Source: Bufo bufo
Taxonomy: Eukaryota > Chordata > Amphibia > Anura > Bufonidae
Assembly (NCBI RefSeq): GCF_905171765.1
Contig: NC_053390.1
Coordinates: 137,594,820-137,658,819 of the forward strand
Length of the DNA: 64,000 nt
Reading direction: 5' to 3'
This document shows positions 11,091 to 22,740 of this stretch, piece after piece; positions within the stretch are counted from its first letter, which is position 1; the number at the start of each line of letters is the position of its first letter. The position numbers and the translations under genes are program-made. The notes below the pieces were generated by a model that worked only from the letters and a program-made list of their open reading frames with translations, was not told the DNA's origin and made no database searches.

Positions 11091-11699
11091 ATCTGATATT
11101 ACTGTAGGAGAAAGCTTGGGATCTAGTGATCACCAGTCAGTGTGGTTTACTATAAGTACAGTGACTGAGTCACACCACACTAAAATAAGATTAGTCGTAT
11201 ACGAGTCCCTATAAGATTGGAAATGGGACTACTTAAAAATGGCACTATTGAAAGCAACAGATAATTGCATTAGGCTTGTCAGTAAAAGCAAAAAAAAGGA
11301 AGAGACCACTGTGGCACTCAGCAGAAGTGGCCAAAATCATTAAAAACAAAAAGAAAGCATTTAATAATTATAAAAAAAAGGGAAATTTACAAGATTAAGC
11401 AGAGAGAGGCCAAACAAGTTATAAGAGCTTCTAAATCACAGGCAGAAGATAAATCAGCTCAGTCAGTCAAAAAAGGTGATACAGATACATAAATAAAAAA
11501 AAAAGGAAACTAAAACAAGGAATTACCAAATTAAAAACAAAAGAAGGAAGGTATATGGAAGAAAATAAAGAACTAGCTGACTGCCTCAATAAATACTTCT
11601 GTTCAGTTTTTACAAAGGGAAATGAAGGAAAATGACTTCAGGGAGGAAGACTAATGAATCTTTTGATGCATGTGTCTTTACAGAGGAAGAGGTTCTAAG

Positions 11700-12967
11700 T
11701 CAGCTGTCTAAAATTAATGCAAGTAAGTCACAAGGGGCCTGATGGGATGCACCCAAATCTTTTAAAAGAGCTTAGTGGTGAACTAGCAAAACCATTAACA
11801 GATTTATTTAATCAATCACTGGTAACAGGAGTCATCCCGAAAGATTGGAAATTAGCAAATATTGTGCCCATTTACAAGTAAGGTAGTAGTGAGGAATCGG
11901 GCAACTATAGGCCAGTAAGCCTGACATCAATAGTGGGGAAATTAATGGAAACCATACTTAAGGAGAGGATTGTGGAACATCTAAAATCTCATGGATTGAA
12001 AGATGAAAAAGAACATGGGTTTACTTCAGGGAGATCATGTCAAACTAATCTTATTGATTTTTTTGATTGGGTGACTAAAATAATAGATGGCGGAGGTGCA
12101 GTAGACCGCTTATCTAGACTTTAGTAAGGCTTTTGATACTGTCCCACATAGAAGGCTTATCAATAAATTGCAGTCTTTGTTCTTGGACTCCCATATTGTT
12201 GGATTAGGCAATGGCTGAGGGACAGACAACAGAGGGTTGTAGTCAATAGAGTATATTCAGACCATGGTCTTGTTATCACTGGGGTACCTCAGGGATCTGT
12301 TCTGGGACCCATATTGTTTAATATCTTTACCATCGAGGCCTTCTGCAATTTCGCTGATAAGGTGTGTCTTTTTGCTGATTACACAAAGATTTGTAACAGG
12401 GTTGATGTTCCTGGAGGGATACACCAAATGCAAAAGGATTTAGGAAAACTAGAGGAATGGTCAAAAATCTGGCAACTAAAATGTTATGTTGAGAAGTGCA
12501 AGATAATGCACCTGGGGCGTAAAAACCCAAGAGCAGAATATAAAATCAGTGATACAGTCCTAACCTCAGTATCTGAGGAAAGGTATTTAGGGGTCATTAT
12601 TTCAGAAGACTTAAAGGTAGGCAGACAATGTCATAGAGCAGCAGGAAATGCTAGCAGAATGCTTGGGTGTATAGGGAGAGGCAATACCAGTAGAAAGAGG
12701 GAGTTGCTCATGCCGCTCTACAGAACACTAGTGAGACCACATTTGGAGTATTGTGCGCAGTCCTGGACACCATATCTCCAGAAGGATATTGTTATTTTGG
12801 TGAGAGTTCAGAGAAGAGCTACTAAACTAGTACATGAATTGCAGGATAAAACTTACCAGGAAAGATTAAAGGACCTTAACATGTATAACTTGGAAGAAAG
12901 ACGAGACAAAGGGGATATGATAGAAACTTTTAAATACATAAAAGGAATCAACAAGGTAATGGAGTAG
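11700..12967 (+). pseudogene. CR1 LINE reverse transcriptase, degenerate
   Basis: Recognisable RT blocks span several frames: NYRPVSLTSI (about 11900), HGFTSGRSCQTNLI (about 12015), a DFSKAFDTVPH-like block (about 12115), GVPQGSVLGPILFN (about 12285), and the catalytic block near 12365, which reads FADY instead of the expected FADD. Downstream come YLGVIISEDLK, the LVRPHLEYC.QSW block and a C-terminal EERRDKGDMIETFKYI segment, then a stop at 12965-12967. The mutated catalytic Asp and several frameshifts mean it is dead. Confidence 0.85.
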
Positions 12968-13814
12968 AGAATATTTAAAAGAAGAAAAACTGCTACAAGA
13001 GGACATAGTTTTAAATTAGAGGGGCAAAGGTTTAAAAGTAATATCAGGAAGTATTGCTTTACTGAGAGAGTAGTGGATGCATGGAATAGCCTTCCTGCAG
13101 AAGTGGTAGCTGCAAATACAGAGAAGGAGTTTAAGCATGCATGGTATAGGCATAAGCCATCTTTCATAGACAGGGCCAGGTGCTATTCATAGTATTCAGT
13201 ATATTGGGCAGACTTGATGGGCCAAATAGTTCTTATATGCCAACACATTCTATGTTTCTATTCTATGTAAAGTGACAAAAAAGTGTTTTTTTAGCACAGT
13301 TTTTATTTTTATTTTTTTTGATGGTGTCCACTTAAGGGGTTAGGTCATGGGATATTTTTATAGATCCGGTCGATACAGACACAGCAATACCTAATGTCTA
13401 CTTTTTCCCTATTTAAAAAAAAATTATATGTTTACTTTATTTTGGGAAATGGACCCTTTTTTTTTACTTGAAACTTTAAAAAAACTTTTTAAAAACTTCA
13501 TTTTTTTAAACTTTTTTTTCACTTAATTTTCTGTCCCACTCTGGGACTTCAACTTTTGGGGTTCTGATCCCCTTTACAATGCATCACAATACTTCTGTAT
13601 TGTGATGTATTGGCTATAAGTGTATTACAGAGTGCAATACACTTACAGCCTGCTTGCCTGTGAGAACCAGGGGGCTGGATTTCACAGGCTGTCACGGAAG
13701 GCAGCCACGATGCCTAAGAAAGGCATTGGGCTGCCTTCCCTGCCATTTGCTCCCCGTCACAGCAGCGCGGGGACCCGATGGAAGCTAAGCTCTCTCCCTC
13801 TCCATACATCGCAC

Positions 13815-13842
13815 GTGCTGTGGTTAGCGCTGACCACAGCAC
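13815..13842. repeat. Perfect 10-bp-stem hairpin
   Basis: GTGCTGTGGT at 13815 pairs with ACCACAGCAC at 13833 around an 8-base loop. It occupies the same place as a different-sequence hairpin in copy 2 (61884-61931). Confidence 0.85.
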
Positions 13843-13854
13843 AGCAAGGGTTAA

Positions 13855-13890
13855 TGCGCCGGCATCAGTGTTTTCCCCGATGCCGGCGCA
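13855..13890. repeat. Perfect 12-bp-stem hairpin
   Basis: TGCGCCGGCATC at 13855 pairs with GATGCCGGCGCA at 13879. The two arms flank a 12-base loop. Confidence 0.85.
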
Positions 13891-13975
13891 TACAGCAGGG
13901 GTCCGGCTATCAGCGACTGCCATACCCCTGCCACTGATCGGGTGGGTGCAGCTCCTGAACCCGCCTGATCAGCGT

Positions 13976-14034
13976 GCCGTAATAGTACTGCGCTGGGCGG
14001 CAAGTCACGTCCCACTGCGCCGTACTATTACGGC
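13976..14034. repeat. Hairpin near the right end of the repeat
   Basis: GCCGTAATAGTAC at 13976 pairs with GTACTATTACGGC at 14022. The inner GCGC-rich parts extend the stem imperfectly. Confidence 0.85.
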
Positions 14035-14055
14035 GCTGGTTAGGAAGGAGTTTAA

Positions 14056-15560
14056 AAAAATTACGGACACATTCATTTTTTTTATTGGATGCGGAAAAGT
14101 CTCCTATTTTGTATGGACTGTCCAGGAATTCAAAGAAAATTGACAACCCTGTACTGTAGAGACAAACCCTAGTGACAAAGGGGAATGGTAACTCCAAGTT
14201 GTCAATGTATTCATACATTTTCAGGTGGAATAACATGGGAACATTACAATGCAAGGTTCTAAGAAGAGATGCTCCAAAATTATTTAATGAAGAATACACA
14301 TATTTGCTCATGCAGATATGATGGAGCGCACAAATGCCCTCTTTAAGCCTAATTTTTGCTGCATTTTTGATGTCAGTATATAGATGTTGTGTGGTCATGT
14401 GTTATCTATTGCGTGTCATGGCTGAAGTCTAATAAGTAAAGGCAAGTCGGGGGACTACAGGGTTTTGAAACGTGTTTTTTCATTGCAGCATATATTGGCC
14501 TTTTTTACTAAAGTCAAAAATGTGTGGGGTCTTCTGAGAAGAGCAGTAGCAGGACAGCAGAATATAAGCCATACATACAGGATTCTGCATATGGTACAGT
14601 CTATTCGATTGGTATTATCAGATAACTGCTTATGTTAAATTGAGAATTTTTTATAATATAATAATCATATTAGGAAATAGGAGCATAGGTATATCTGCTA
14701 CAGCGAAACTGAATCTATGAGTAGACATGGGTGTATTCCAGGTAGCTGTTGTGTAATATACAACATTAAAATTCCTTAAAATTAGATTTAGATTTTAATT
14801 CCAGGAGGCAGGATTTGATGAACACATTATGTAATTTTCCTGCTGTGAAGACTATACAAGAAATGTCAAAGGCAGATAGTGTAAACAGGGAGAGCAAGTC
14901 GTCCGTAAATTCTCTAATTATCTGTATAAAAATACAATACTTTTTGCCTGCAGATGATTTATGAGCATATTGATATATAGTTAGATTTTTTTCCATTGGA
15001 GATCATAGATGCAAATAATTATGATACCGTATTAGTGGCTTACAAAATTAAAATACCAAAGCTGAGATTTCGTACGTACTGGCTTTCTTCCAAAAAGTAT
15101 TTTATGATTATTTATATCTTGGAAATTATTTTATCTTTTTGACCACTTTAAACAATTTTAACTCTATCTGAATAAATGTTTGTTACAATATAATTACTTT
15201 TATAAACTTACCAAATGTTTAATAGAGTAACTGCTCCTTAAAGGCTTTGTACACTTTTGGGGGCAATTTTTTAATATTATTGCACTGTACTCATTTTGAG
15301 CTAAAAATATTTTTTTCATTTGTTCTTTATTAATAATTTTGAGCCCCTTTCTCTTTGCAGCCTTCAGATGCTCTAGCAGCAGGCTCTGAAATTTTACTTT
15401 GTTCCGTCAGGCAGCTCAGCTGATGGCTCCTTATCTCTGATCTCTGACCTCCTAAACACTCATTATTACTCAATTCATATCTTACTGATAAGAATATTTG
15501 TGTTTATTAAGTGTTTATGACCTTGCATCCCTTTCTTCCCAGAATTCCAGATGTGAGGGA
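14056..15560. other. No gene or element recognised
   Basis: AT-rich sequence with short meaningless open frames. No terminal repeats, domains or RNA motifs were identified by eye. It may be old repeat or unique intergenic DNA. Confidence 0.5.
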
Positions 15561-15958
15561 TACCACCCCTCGTGCCCCAACTGACGCCGTACGTCAACTA
15601 CGTTGAGCTCACGAGATACGGTATGGTCACTGGTTACCAAGGTGTGACGTTAAAATTGTATTGGCTGAATTATCGTGAAACTTCAGTGAATAATTTCAGC
15701 CATCGACTTTTCAACTTTAAAACCTTTTTGAAACATGGATCCGAAACGGCTTTGGTACCGACTGGTACCTTGGTACCAAAGCCGACTTCGGATCCATGTT
15801 TCAAAATGGCTTTAAAGTTGAAAAATCTAATCCCTAAGTTATTCACCAAAATCCCGCAGGACTCAACGGATCACATACATTTAAATGCTGCATTCAAACG
15901 AAGTTTTGAACAAATTGACTTTAGATTTAGAATCCAAAGCTCGATTTGCTCAACACTA
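15561..15958. mobile_element. hAT-type MITE with a large central hairpin (left end uncertain)
   Basis: The right end GATTTGCTCAACACTA is the complement of TAGTGTTGAGC, the end motif shared with other hAT-type elements here. The centre (15708-15824) is a long hairpin with arms containing TTTTCAACTTTAAA and its complement, plus GGATCC and GGTACC symmetrical pairs. A left terminus and TSD could not be pinned down, so the left boundary is approximate. Confidence 0.45.
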
Positions 15959-15966
15959 CTTATAGG

Positions 15967-18900
15967 CCATACACGGTTCTCTGGAATTCTGTGAAGAAAG
16001 GGATGCAAATGAGTTCTTAATAAGCTCTGCCTCTGATGCCACCAGATTTAAGGCAGCTATCCTATAAGTCAATGTTCGACCCTTTAACTAGTCCTTGAGA
16101 CATCACTTGAATAATAAATAAGCCAGCAACTCTTCTGCAGGCAGAGCAGAGAGTATTGGCTTAACTGTGTGCAAGGCCTATGTCAGAATTTGGGTGTACT
16201 ATCGCTCTTTGGGGAGAGTGCCTTAATCGGTATGAGGAGACTTATAGTCTATACATGCTCCTCTGGAATTAATTATGTTCCATATCTTTGGATAAGATGT
16301 TACATATTGCCCCATCCCTCAACATCAGCATCCTCAGTATACTCACTGTGTGTATTTCTCTAGCTTCACATCTATGTTCAGAAATACAGCAGGCTGTTCT
16401 GGCAAAGTCAATGCTGACTTTTGGCCAGGCAGAAAGTCCTGCATACAAGAACTTTTGTCTGACCGAAACCTAGTATTTCTGCCAGTCACTGGCTGGATCC
16501 CTGCCGGATCCCATTATAGTCAATGGAAATCCGGCAGGTCATGGCATTATCTTGCTATTCTGGCTATTGCCGGAACTGCCTGCTGGATTTCTGAATGCAG
16601 ATGTGAACGTACCATTAGGAAGTTCAAGTACTATCTGTTTTCTCTAAAAGCCATATTAATGTAAAACTATAGAACTCCTTCAAGTGATTTTTTGTTGCCA
16701 ACCCTAATTATTTTATTATCAGCACAGTATAGTACTTCACTATGAAAAGGTCATTTGTGTTTAAGTGAATGCTAATTATTTGTACAGAGTTATCACACAG
16801 TTTATGATCCCTTCTGCGGATTAAGGGCTCTAAGTTCGTCTAGACAGAATAGTTAGCAAAATGACAAAAGGAAACATATAAGACCCTTGGGAAGAATCCC
16901 TTCGCTCCATAAGCAATTAATGCCTGCCAGGTAATGGAATTTAAGTTTATACTAAATCCAGCAGTGCTTTGACATTTCAACTGCCTTTTAAACACATTAT
17001 CTTAATGAATAAAGACAAATGAACTGTGTTTATACACAAGGAGGAATAGCAGCCACTCGGCTCTTATATTGTTGCAGCTTTACCTTTGCAATGGCCGCAA
17101 TTATCATCTTCTATTAATAATATAAAATGAAAGGTGGCCTTTTAATAGTGTTTATCTCAGTTTAGAACGTTTCAAGCTGATGGATGTGTGTTAACAAATT
17201 CTATTTCCCAAAGAGCTCTAATCTGTATGCAGAGATAAAGAAAAAGCATATAACAAAATACAGTATTGCTGAATAAGACACCAAAGAGTCCATTTGTCTA
17301 AATCCATCTGTAGGCAAAAACATAAAAGCAATCTGTCATTATCTTGATGAGCAAGCTACAGCTTGTGCTAACTGTATAGCCAATTGCTGTTATTTTCTAA
17401 GAAAATGTCCTTGAGTGGACTAGGAAGAGATCAGTCTGAGTGGATTTACAAGGCTCTTTTTTCAAATGTGATGTTTTTGCATCCATAAGGGATGTTTTTC
17501 AAGGACTCTCTAGGCATTCTGCCAGACGCAAGAATGGTTTTGAAAGGAAACATTGTAGCTTTTCATTCCACATTACACTTTAATGACTTTCCCCTAAATA
17601 CTCACTTAGTTTTAAATTCCTCTTTTTGGGTGTATTTTTCTTTGGCATTTAAGAATATTTTCATATCTTTTTGTCAGAATAATATGTTAGAGGCTATTGG
17701 AAGAAGCTTTGTTATGAGAGCTGTGATATCTTTAAAGTACCAAATCAGAGAAAATGTACAAAATGTAATAAAATAAGTGGGATGCATGCTGTTTAAACCA
17801 AAATATCTGTATTCTGCATTTAAAAAAAATCTTCTCTAGATACAGGACTTAAGGCCAGGAAACTGGCTGGCAAATCAGAGTCTTTTCTATCATCTCTTCC
17901 TTCTTTATCACTAAATACATGTTATTTAATGCATTCCTTAACACCTTCCGTAACATACATTTACATTGGGAGTCCGGTATTTAAATATAGCACTCACTCA
18001 CGAGCGCAGCGTTTTAAACAGCAGACATCTGTGGCTAATGTATGCAATTGACGATAACATCGATTGCACATATTTAACCCCTCAGATGCCATGGTAAAAT
18101 TTGACCACGGCATCTGGGAGCTCTAGAACCGCGTCCTTCTAGCGGGGATTGTCGGAGCTGGTCGGTGTGAATGATCTGAGGCTGCTGCCGATAGGTGCCT
18201 ATGAAGACCCTGCCTGTCGCAGGACTCCATAGGAACACAGTGAAATTGTAATAAACTTACCTGTTCAAACTCCAGCGGAGCAATCCTCAGCCTCGGCATG
18301 GCCTCATTGGGAGAGACGTGCTGCTGTGCCACGCCCCCTGGTGATGCGACTACATCCTTAGTAACAGGATGCATTGCTCTGTTTCTCCCTGCAGAGGGCA
18401 TATTCTGGAGGAGATTAGCAGTCGGCTGATAAGCTCAGCTGCTCTATTACTGTGTACTAAATGTTCTGACTAATGGAGCGCCGAGTCATGACCTATCAGG
18501 AGGTTCTGATCCAGGGACTCGATGCTCTTTTGAAATCCCTTCCTGGCCATACACAATTGCCAGTAATAGTCTTTGACTAACTAGCTGTGTTCCTGGTTCT
18601 TGTTCCTGTGCTTTAGTGGATTGCCCGTGCTTCTGAACCCGGCTTGTCTTCTGACCAGTCTCTGTCTCTCGTTTGATACTTCATACTCTGGTTCTGATCT
18701 TGGCTTATCTTCTAACCACTCTTTGTCTTCTGTTTAGTACTGCGTATCCCATCTGGTTCTAACCCATTTACGTACAACTCGGCTACTGTCTAGGGACCTA
18801 GGGACCGTTGATCAGTGGCGATCTAGCTATCTAGGGCTTGTACTGTAAGTAGGTAGGGAAAGTCGGCTGGTTTCTAGCCTTAGGGCTCACTGTCCATGTC

Positions 18901-19632
18901 TGTCCCTACCTACAGTCATTATAGAAATTCTCCTAGACTCCAATGCTAATGCATTTGGGTCTATGAGAGAAGCAGTCTAATGATTGCTTGCTCAAGTTGC
19001 ATAGGGGAACCATTACAAAGTGTAAATAAAAGAAAATAGGCATTTCTGAGTGCAAAAACACCTATAAAATATTTATTCAATGGCCTAATGGAAAAAAAAA
19101 ATATTTTTTGTCACTTTGCCTCACCAAAAAATTGAATAAAAGTGATAAAAAAATCATACAAACTCCAAAATCAATAAAAACTACAGCTAGTCCCACAAAA
19201 CAAATGAGCCCTCACACAGATCAGTACACATAAAAATCTGAAAAGTTATGAGGGTTTTTATGTGATATAATAACATTTCCAAAGACAGGTGCACTCTGCG
19301 GTCTTTCTAAACCCTCATACTGATGTTAAAATTTAGAGATTTGAGATCTCTTTTTCACTGGAGTGGTGCACGACTTTGCATCGGCATCGAGTTTCAAAAC
19401 TGAAAATCCTTATTTATCCAGCACTCTTCTCTGTATAAACAGTATATCCTATATTTGAACCACTTAAAGACTTCCATTGCTGCATGAATATGATTAAAAA
19501 AAAATACACGTTTCAGTTGACTAAGAATGTATCCTTACTCATGTTTTACTAAGTACAATGTGTACAGGGATTAAAAAGGCTTACTAAGCTAAACTCACCT
19601 CCTGAGAACACAAGTGTGTGAGACACATCACT
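15967..19632. other. No gene recognised; scattered old repeat fragments
   Basis: No coding domain is visible. A MITE-like scrap lies at about 16485-16615, with CCGGCAGG and TGCCGGA inverse phrases and a TGCAGATGTGAACGTACC end. A GC-rich stretch at 17990-18420 includes the hairpin CAGATGCC/GGCATCTG (18083-18116). A/T-rich sequence at 19020-19260 has the look of dispersed repeat DNA. None could be assigned to a family. Confidence 0.45.
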
Positions 19633-19640
19633 ACTACAAG

Positions 19641-20045
19641 TAGAGATGGGTGAAGTTCTCAAAAATTCGATTCAGCTGCTTTCTACCCAAAAATACATTT
19701 TTTGACAAATTACTTTGTCATGAAGCACATTTTTTGGTAAATAGCGGGTACATTGACAGGGAACAACGATTGCGGCGCCCCCCTATCATTGAATCCCTCA
19801 GATGCCTCGTTTATTGCTGATCACGGCATCTGAGATCAATATTAATACCTTTTCAGGAGTTGATAAAAAAAAATTGTACTTACCTCATTCATTTGAGCAC
19901 GAAGAGGCCGCCGTGGCCATCTTGCTTGAAGATCCAGTGCAAAATCTTGAGCGGTCCGTGATGTTGTTGTCACGTTGGCTGGCACAGTGACATCATACGT
20001 CACTGCACACATGATTTTTCGCTGGATCTTTATCGCTCAACACTA
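19641..20045. mobile_element. hAT-type MITE with 8-bp TSD
   Basis: The left end is TAGAGATGGGTGAAG and the right end is TCGCTCAACACTA, imperfect inverted ends of the hAT type found throughout this window. Flanking 8-mers are ACTACAAG (19633-19640) and ACTACAAT (20046-20053), a TSD with one mismatch. At 405 bp it is too short to encode a transposase. It contains the hairpin CTCAGATGCC/GGCATCTGAG at 19797-19834. Confidence 0.7.
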
Positions 20046-20053
20046 ACTACAAT

Positions 20054-20776
20054 TAATTCTAGCAAAGATAGATGAAAAGTTTAGGAGTTTTGGAAACCAC
20101 ATTCAAATAAAAATCACTATAATAATTTAAACCTTTTGGTGTACGAGTTTCAAGTTGCAAAATCCAGAGTGCTTCCCAGGCAAATTTTTATTTTATTTAA
20201 TTGCCTCCTCTTTGGGGTCTGAATAGCTTTTCATACCCATATGCCAGCAAATGGGTTACACCTTCACTATGTACTTGTAAAAAATGTTTAGGGGCAGCTG
20301 GCATGTTTCTGATTGAATTACTAAAAAAAGCAAAAAAGAGCCAGCATTCCAGGTGAAAGTGAAGAGTGGCGGACCAGCTTTTAGTCACCCTACTGCAGTT
20401 GAAGTGGGTCCACCACTCTTCATCACACTTGCAGTGCTGCCTCTTTTTTGCAGTTTTTGATGCTTGAAGATCCAGAGCTGACGGTCTTGCAGGGATTCAC
20501 CCACCTTACACTTTAACAATGATGCAGATTTTTCTTATATCTCCCAGTGCCATGGCACTTCTAGCTAAGGATTGCGGAGCTTTTCCGTTGCCAGGCCCCT
20601 GTTGTTCAAACATTGATGGCCTATCATAGTTCCAGAATGTGATTATCATATACTGTACTAACTTTATCACTTGGTGCCTTTGGGAGGCACGTATGGGAGA
20701 AATATAAATGTCTTTAGACCAATGTGTAATTCCAGATTTAATGGAATATGGTGGAATTTTCCAACCATGCAATAAC
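20054..20776. other. No gene or element recognised
   Basis: Unassigned sequence between a MITE and the next hAT-type element. Short open frames here show no domain. Confidence 0.5.
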
Positions 20777-20930
20777 CATCCCAGCAGGGCCGTCTTTAAC
20801 GCTGGGCAAAAGGAGCAGCTTTCCTGGGTCCAGTTGCTTATGGTGGGTCCAAGGCAGCTGCCTCTTGAGCAGCAGGGCACAGGGAGATGAGAGCTTCCAT
20901 TGTGGAAGCACTCATCTCCATAGTCATCTA

Positions 20931-22483
20931 CACTGCGTGCAGAATTATTAGGCAAATGAGTATTTTGACCACATCATCCTCTTTATGCATGTTGTCTTAC
21001 TCCAAGCTGTATAGGCTCGAAAGCCTACTACCAATTAAGCATATTAGGTGATGTGCATCTCTGTAATGAGAAGGGGTGTGGTCTAATGACATCAACACCC
21101 TATATTAGGTGTGCATAATTATTAGGCAACTTCCTTTCCTTTGGCAAAATGGGGCAAAAGAAGGACTTGACAGGCTCAGAAAAGTCAAAAATAGTGAGAT
21201 ATCTTGCTGAGGGATGCAGCACTCTTAAAATTGCAAAGCTTCTGAAGCGCGATCATCGAACAATCAAGCGTTTCATTCAAAATAGTCAACAGGGTCGCAA
21301 GAAGCGTGTGGAAAAACCAAGGCGCAAAATAACTGCCCATGAACTGAGAAAAGTCAAGCGTGCAGCTGCCAAGATGCCACTTGCCACCAGTTTGGCCATA
21401 TTTCAGAGCTGCAACATCACTGGAGTGCCCAAAAGCACAAAGTGTGCAATACTCAGAGACATGGCCAAGGTAAGAAAGGCTGAAAGACGACCACCACTGA
21501 ACAAGACACACAAGCTGAAACGTCAAGACTGGGCCAAGAAATATCTCAAGACTGATTTTTCTAAGGTTTTATGGACTGATGAAATGAGAGTGAGTCTTGA
21601 TGGGCCAGATGGATGGGCCCGTGGCTGGATTGGTAAAGGGCAGAGAGCTCCAGTCCGACTCAGACGCCAGCAAGGTGGAGGTGGAGTACTGGTTTGGGCT
21701 GGTATCATCAAAGATGAGCTTGTGGGGCCTTTTCGGGTTTAGGATGGAGTCAAGCTCAACTCCCAGTCCTACTGCCAGTTTCTGGAAGACACCTTCTTCA
21801 TGCAGTGGTACAGGAAGAAGTCTGCATCCTTCAAGAAAAACATGATTTTCATGCAGGACAATGCTCCATCACGGGCGTCCAAGTACTCCACAGCGTGGCT
21901 TTCAAGAAAGGGTATAAAAGAAGAAAATCTAATGACATGGCCTCCTTGTTCACCTGATCTGAACCCCATTGAGAACCTGTGGTCCATCATCAAATGTGAG
22001 ATTTACAAGGAGGGAAAACAGTACACCTCTCTGAACAGAGTCTGGGAGGCTGTGGTTGCTGCTGCACGCAATGTTGATGGTGAACAGATCAAAACACTGA
22101 CAGAATCCATGGATGGCAGGCTTTTGAGTGTCCTTGCAAAGAAAGGTGGCTATATTGGTCACTGATTTGTTTTTGAATGTCAGAAATGTATATTTGTGAA
22201 TGTTGAGATGGTATATTGGTTTCACTGGTAAAAATAAATAATTGAAATGGGTATATATTTGTTTTTTGTTAAGTTGCCTAATAATTATGCACAGTAATAG
22301 TCACCTGCACACACAGATATCCCCCTAAAATAGCTAAAACTAAAAACAAACTAAAAACTACTTCCAAAAATATTCAGCTTTGATATTAATGAGTTTTTTG
22401 GGTTCATTGAGAACATGGTTGTTGTTCAATAATAAAAATTAATCCTCAAAAATACAACTTGCCTAATAATTCTGCACTCCCTG
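20931..22483 (+). mobile_element. Tc1/mariner-type transposon, full length
   Basis: A 1,553-bp element sits between TA dinucleotides (20929-20930 and 22484-22485). The outer inverted ends share GTGCAGAATTATTAGGC (left CACTGC..., right CAGGGA...). A second, inner copy of GTGCATAATTATTAGGCAA lies at 21111-21129 and its complement at about 22270-22290. This IR/DR-like arrangement (two transposase-binding sites per end) is known from Tc1 elements. It encodes one transposase gene. Confidence 0.9.
21149..22165 (+). pseudogene. Tc1-like transposase (DD37E), one premature stop
   Basis: Tc1 transposases bind the element ends with a paired-type helix-turn-helix domain and catalyse cut-and-paste into TA sites. 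From ATG 21149 the frame runs 338 codons to TGA 22163-22165 with one internal TAG (21740-21742). Residues 1-110 form the two helix-turn-helix units (TGSEKSKIVRYLAEG; KITAHELRKVKRAAAK). Catalytic residues are the Asp of LWTDEMRVS (about residue 144), the Asp of FMQDNAPSR (about 236) and the Glu of LNPIENLW. I count 37 residues between the second Asp and the Glu, so the signature is DD37E rather than the classical DD34E. The stop replaces one codon in an otherwise intact gene, which points to a recent copy. Confidence 0.9.
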
Positions 22484-22565
22484 TATATTGCCGTCCTCAG
22501 GACAGCTATACAGATGGAAGTGCTGCAGCGGGGCAGGGGAGGGAGAGGCGTCTCCCTTTCCCGTT

Positions 22566-22646
22566 CCTCTGATAGGCTGCAGGCACTAGGCCTGCAGCCT
22601 ATCAGAGGTTGGTGCAGGCGGCGCAATGATGTCATTGCGCCGCCTG
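22566..22646. repeat. Two adjacent perfect hairpins
   Basis: The first arm CCTCTGATAGGCTGCAGGC (22566-22584) pairs with 22590-22608 over a 5-base loop. The second, CAGGCGGCGCAATGA (22615-22629), pairs with 22632-22646 over two bases. Both stems are perfect. Confidence 0.9.
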
Positions 22647-22740
22647 AGCCGTACAGTGCGGGACACAGGACATAAGAGGCCTGATCACTGTCAGCCTGAT
22701 AGAGGTAAGTATAAGTGTTCATTTTTTTTATATAGTACTA

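Larger units (their letters stand above)
10212..13268 (+). mobile_element. CR1-type LINE, 5'-truncated and degenerate
   Basis: Endonuclease and RT remnants run in order on the plus strand. The 3' end, near 13238-13268, has repeats of ATTCTATG type (ACATTCTATGTTTCTATTC), which is the hallmark 3' end of CR1 elements. The 5' part is missing: the sequence starts at the hAT terminus at 10211. A MITE splits the endonuclease from the rest (10690-11090). Numerous stops and frameshifts, especially at 11100-11930, show an old copy. Confidence 0.8.
13269..14051 (+). repeat. Long hairpin-rich interspersed repeat (copy 1)
   Basis: This stretch resembles the 3' half of the repeat at 58195-61950: a GGGGTTAGGTCATG...ATTTTTATAGA unit, a T-rich tract, TCTGATCCCCT...AATGCATCACAATAC, and CACAGCAGCGCGGGGACCCGATG are all shared in order. 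It ends in three hairpins and GGAAGGAG followed by TTAA (14052-14055). It may be a TTAA-inserting non-autonomous DNA element, but the left end is missing here because the CR1 3' end abuts it. The superfamily assignment is uncertain. Confidence 0.55.

Noticed and set aside
14766..17776. Possible host exons in the quieter region
   Set aside because: Short open frames lack recognisable domains, and no pair of splice sites with conserved coding could be supported by eye.
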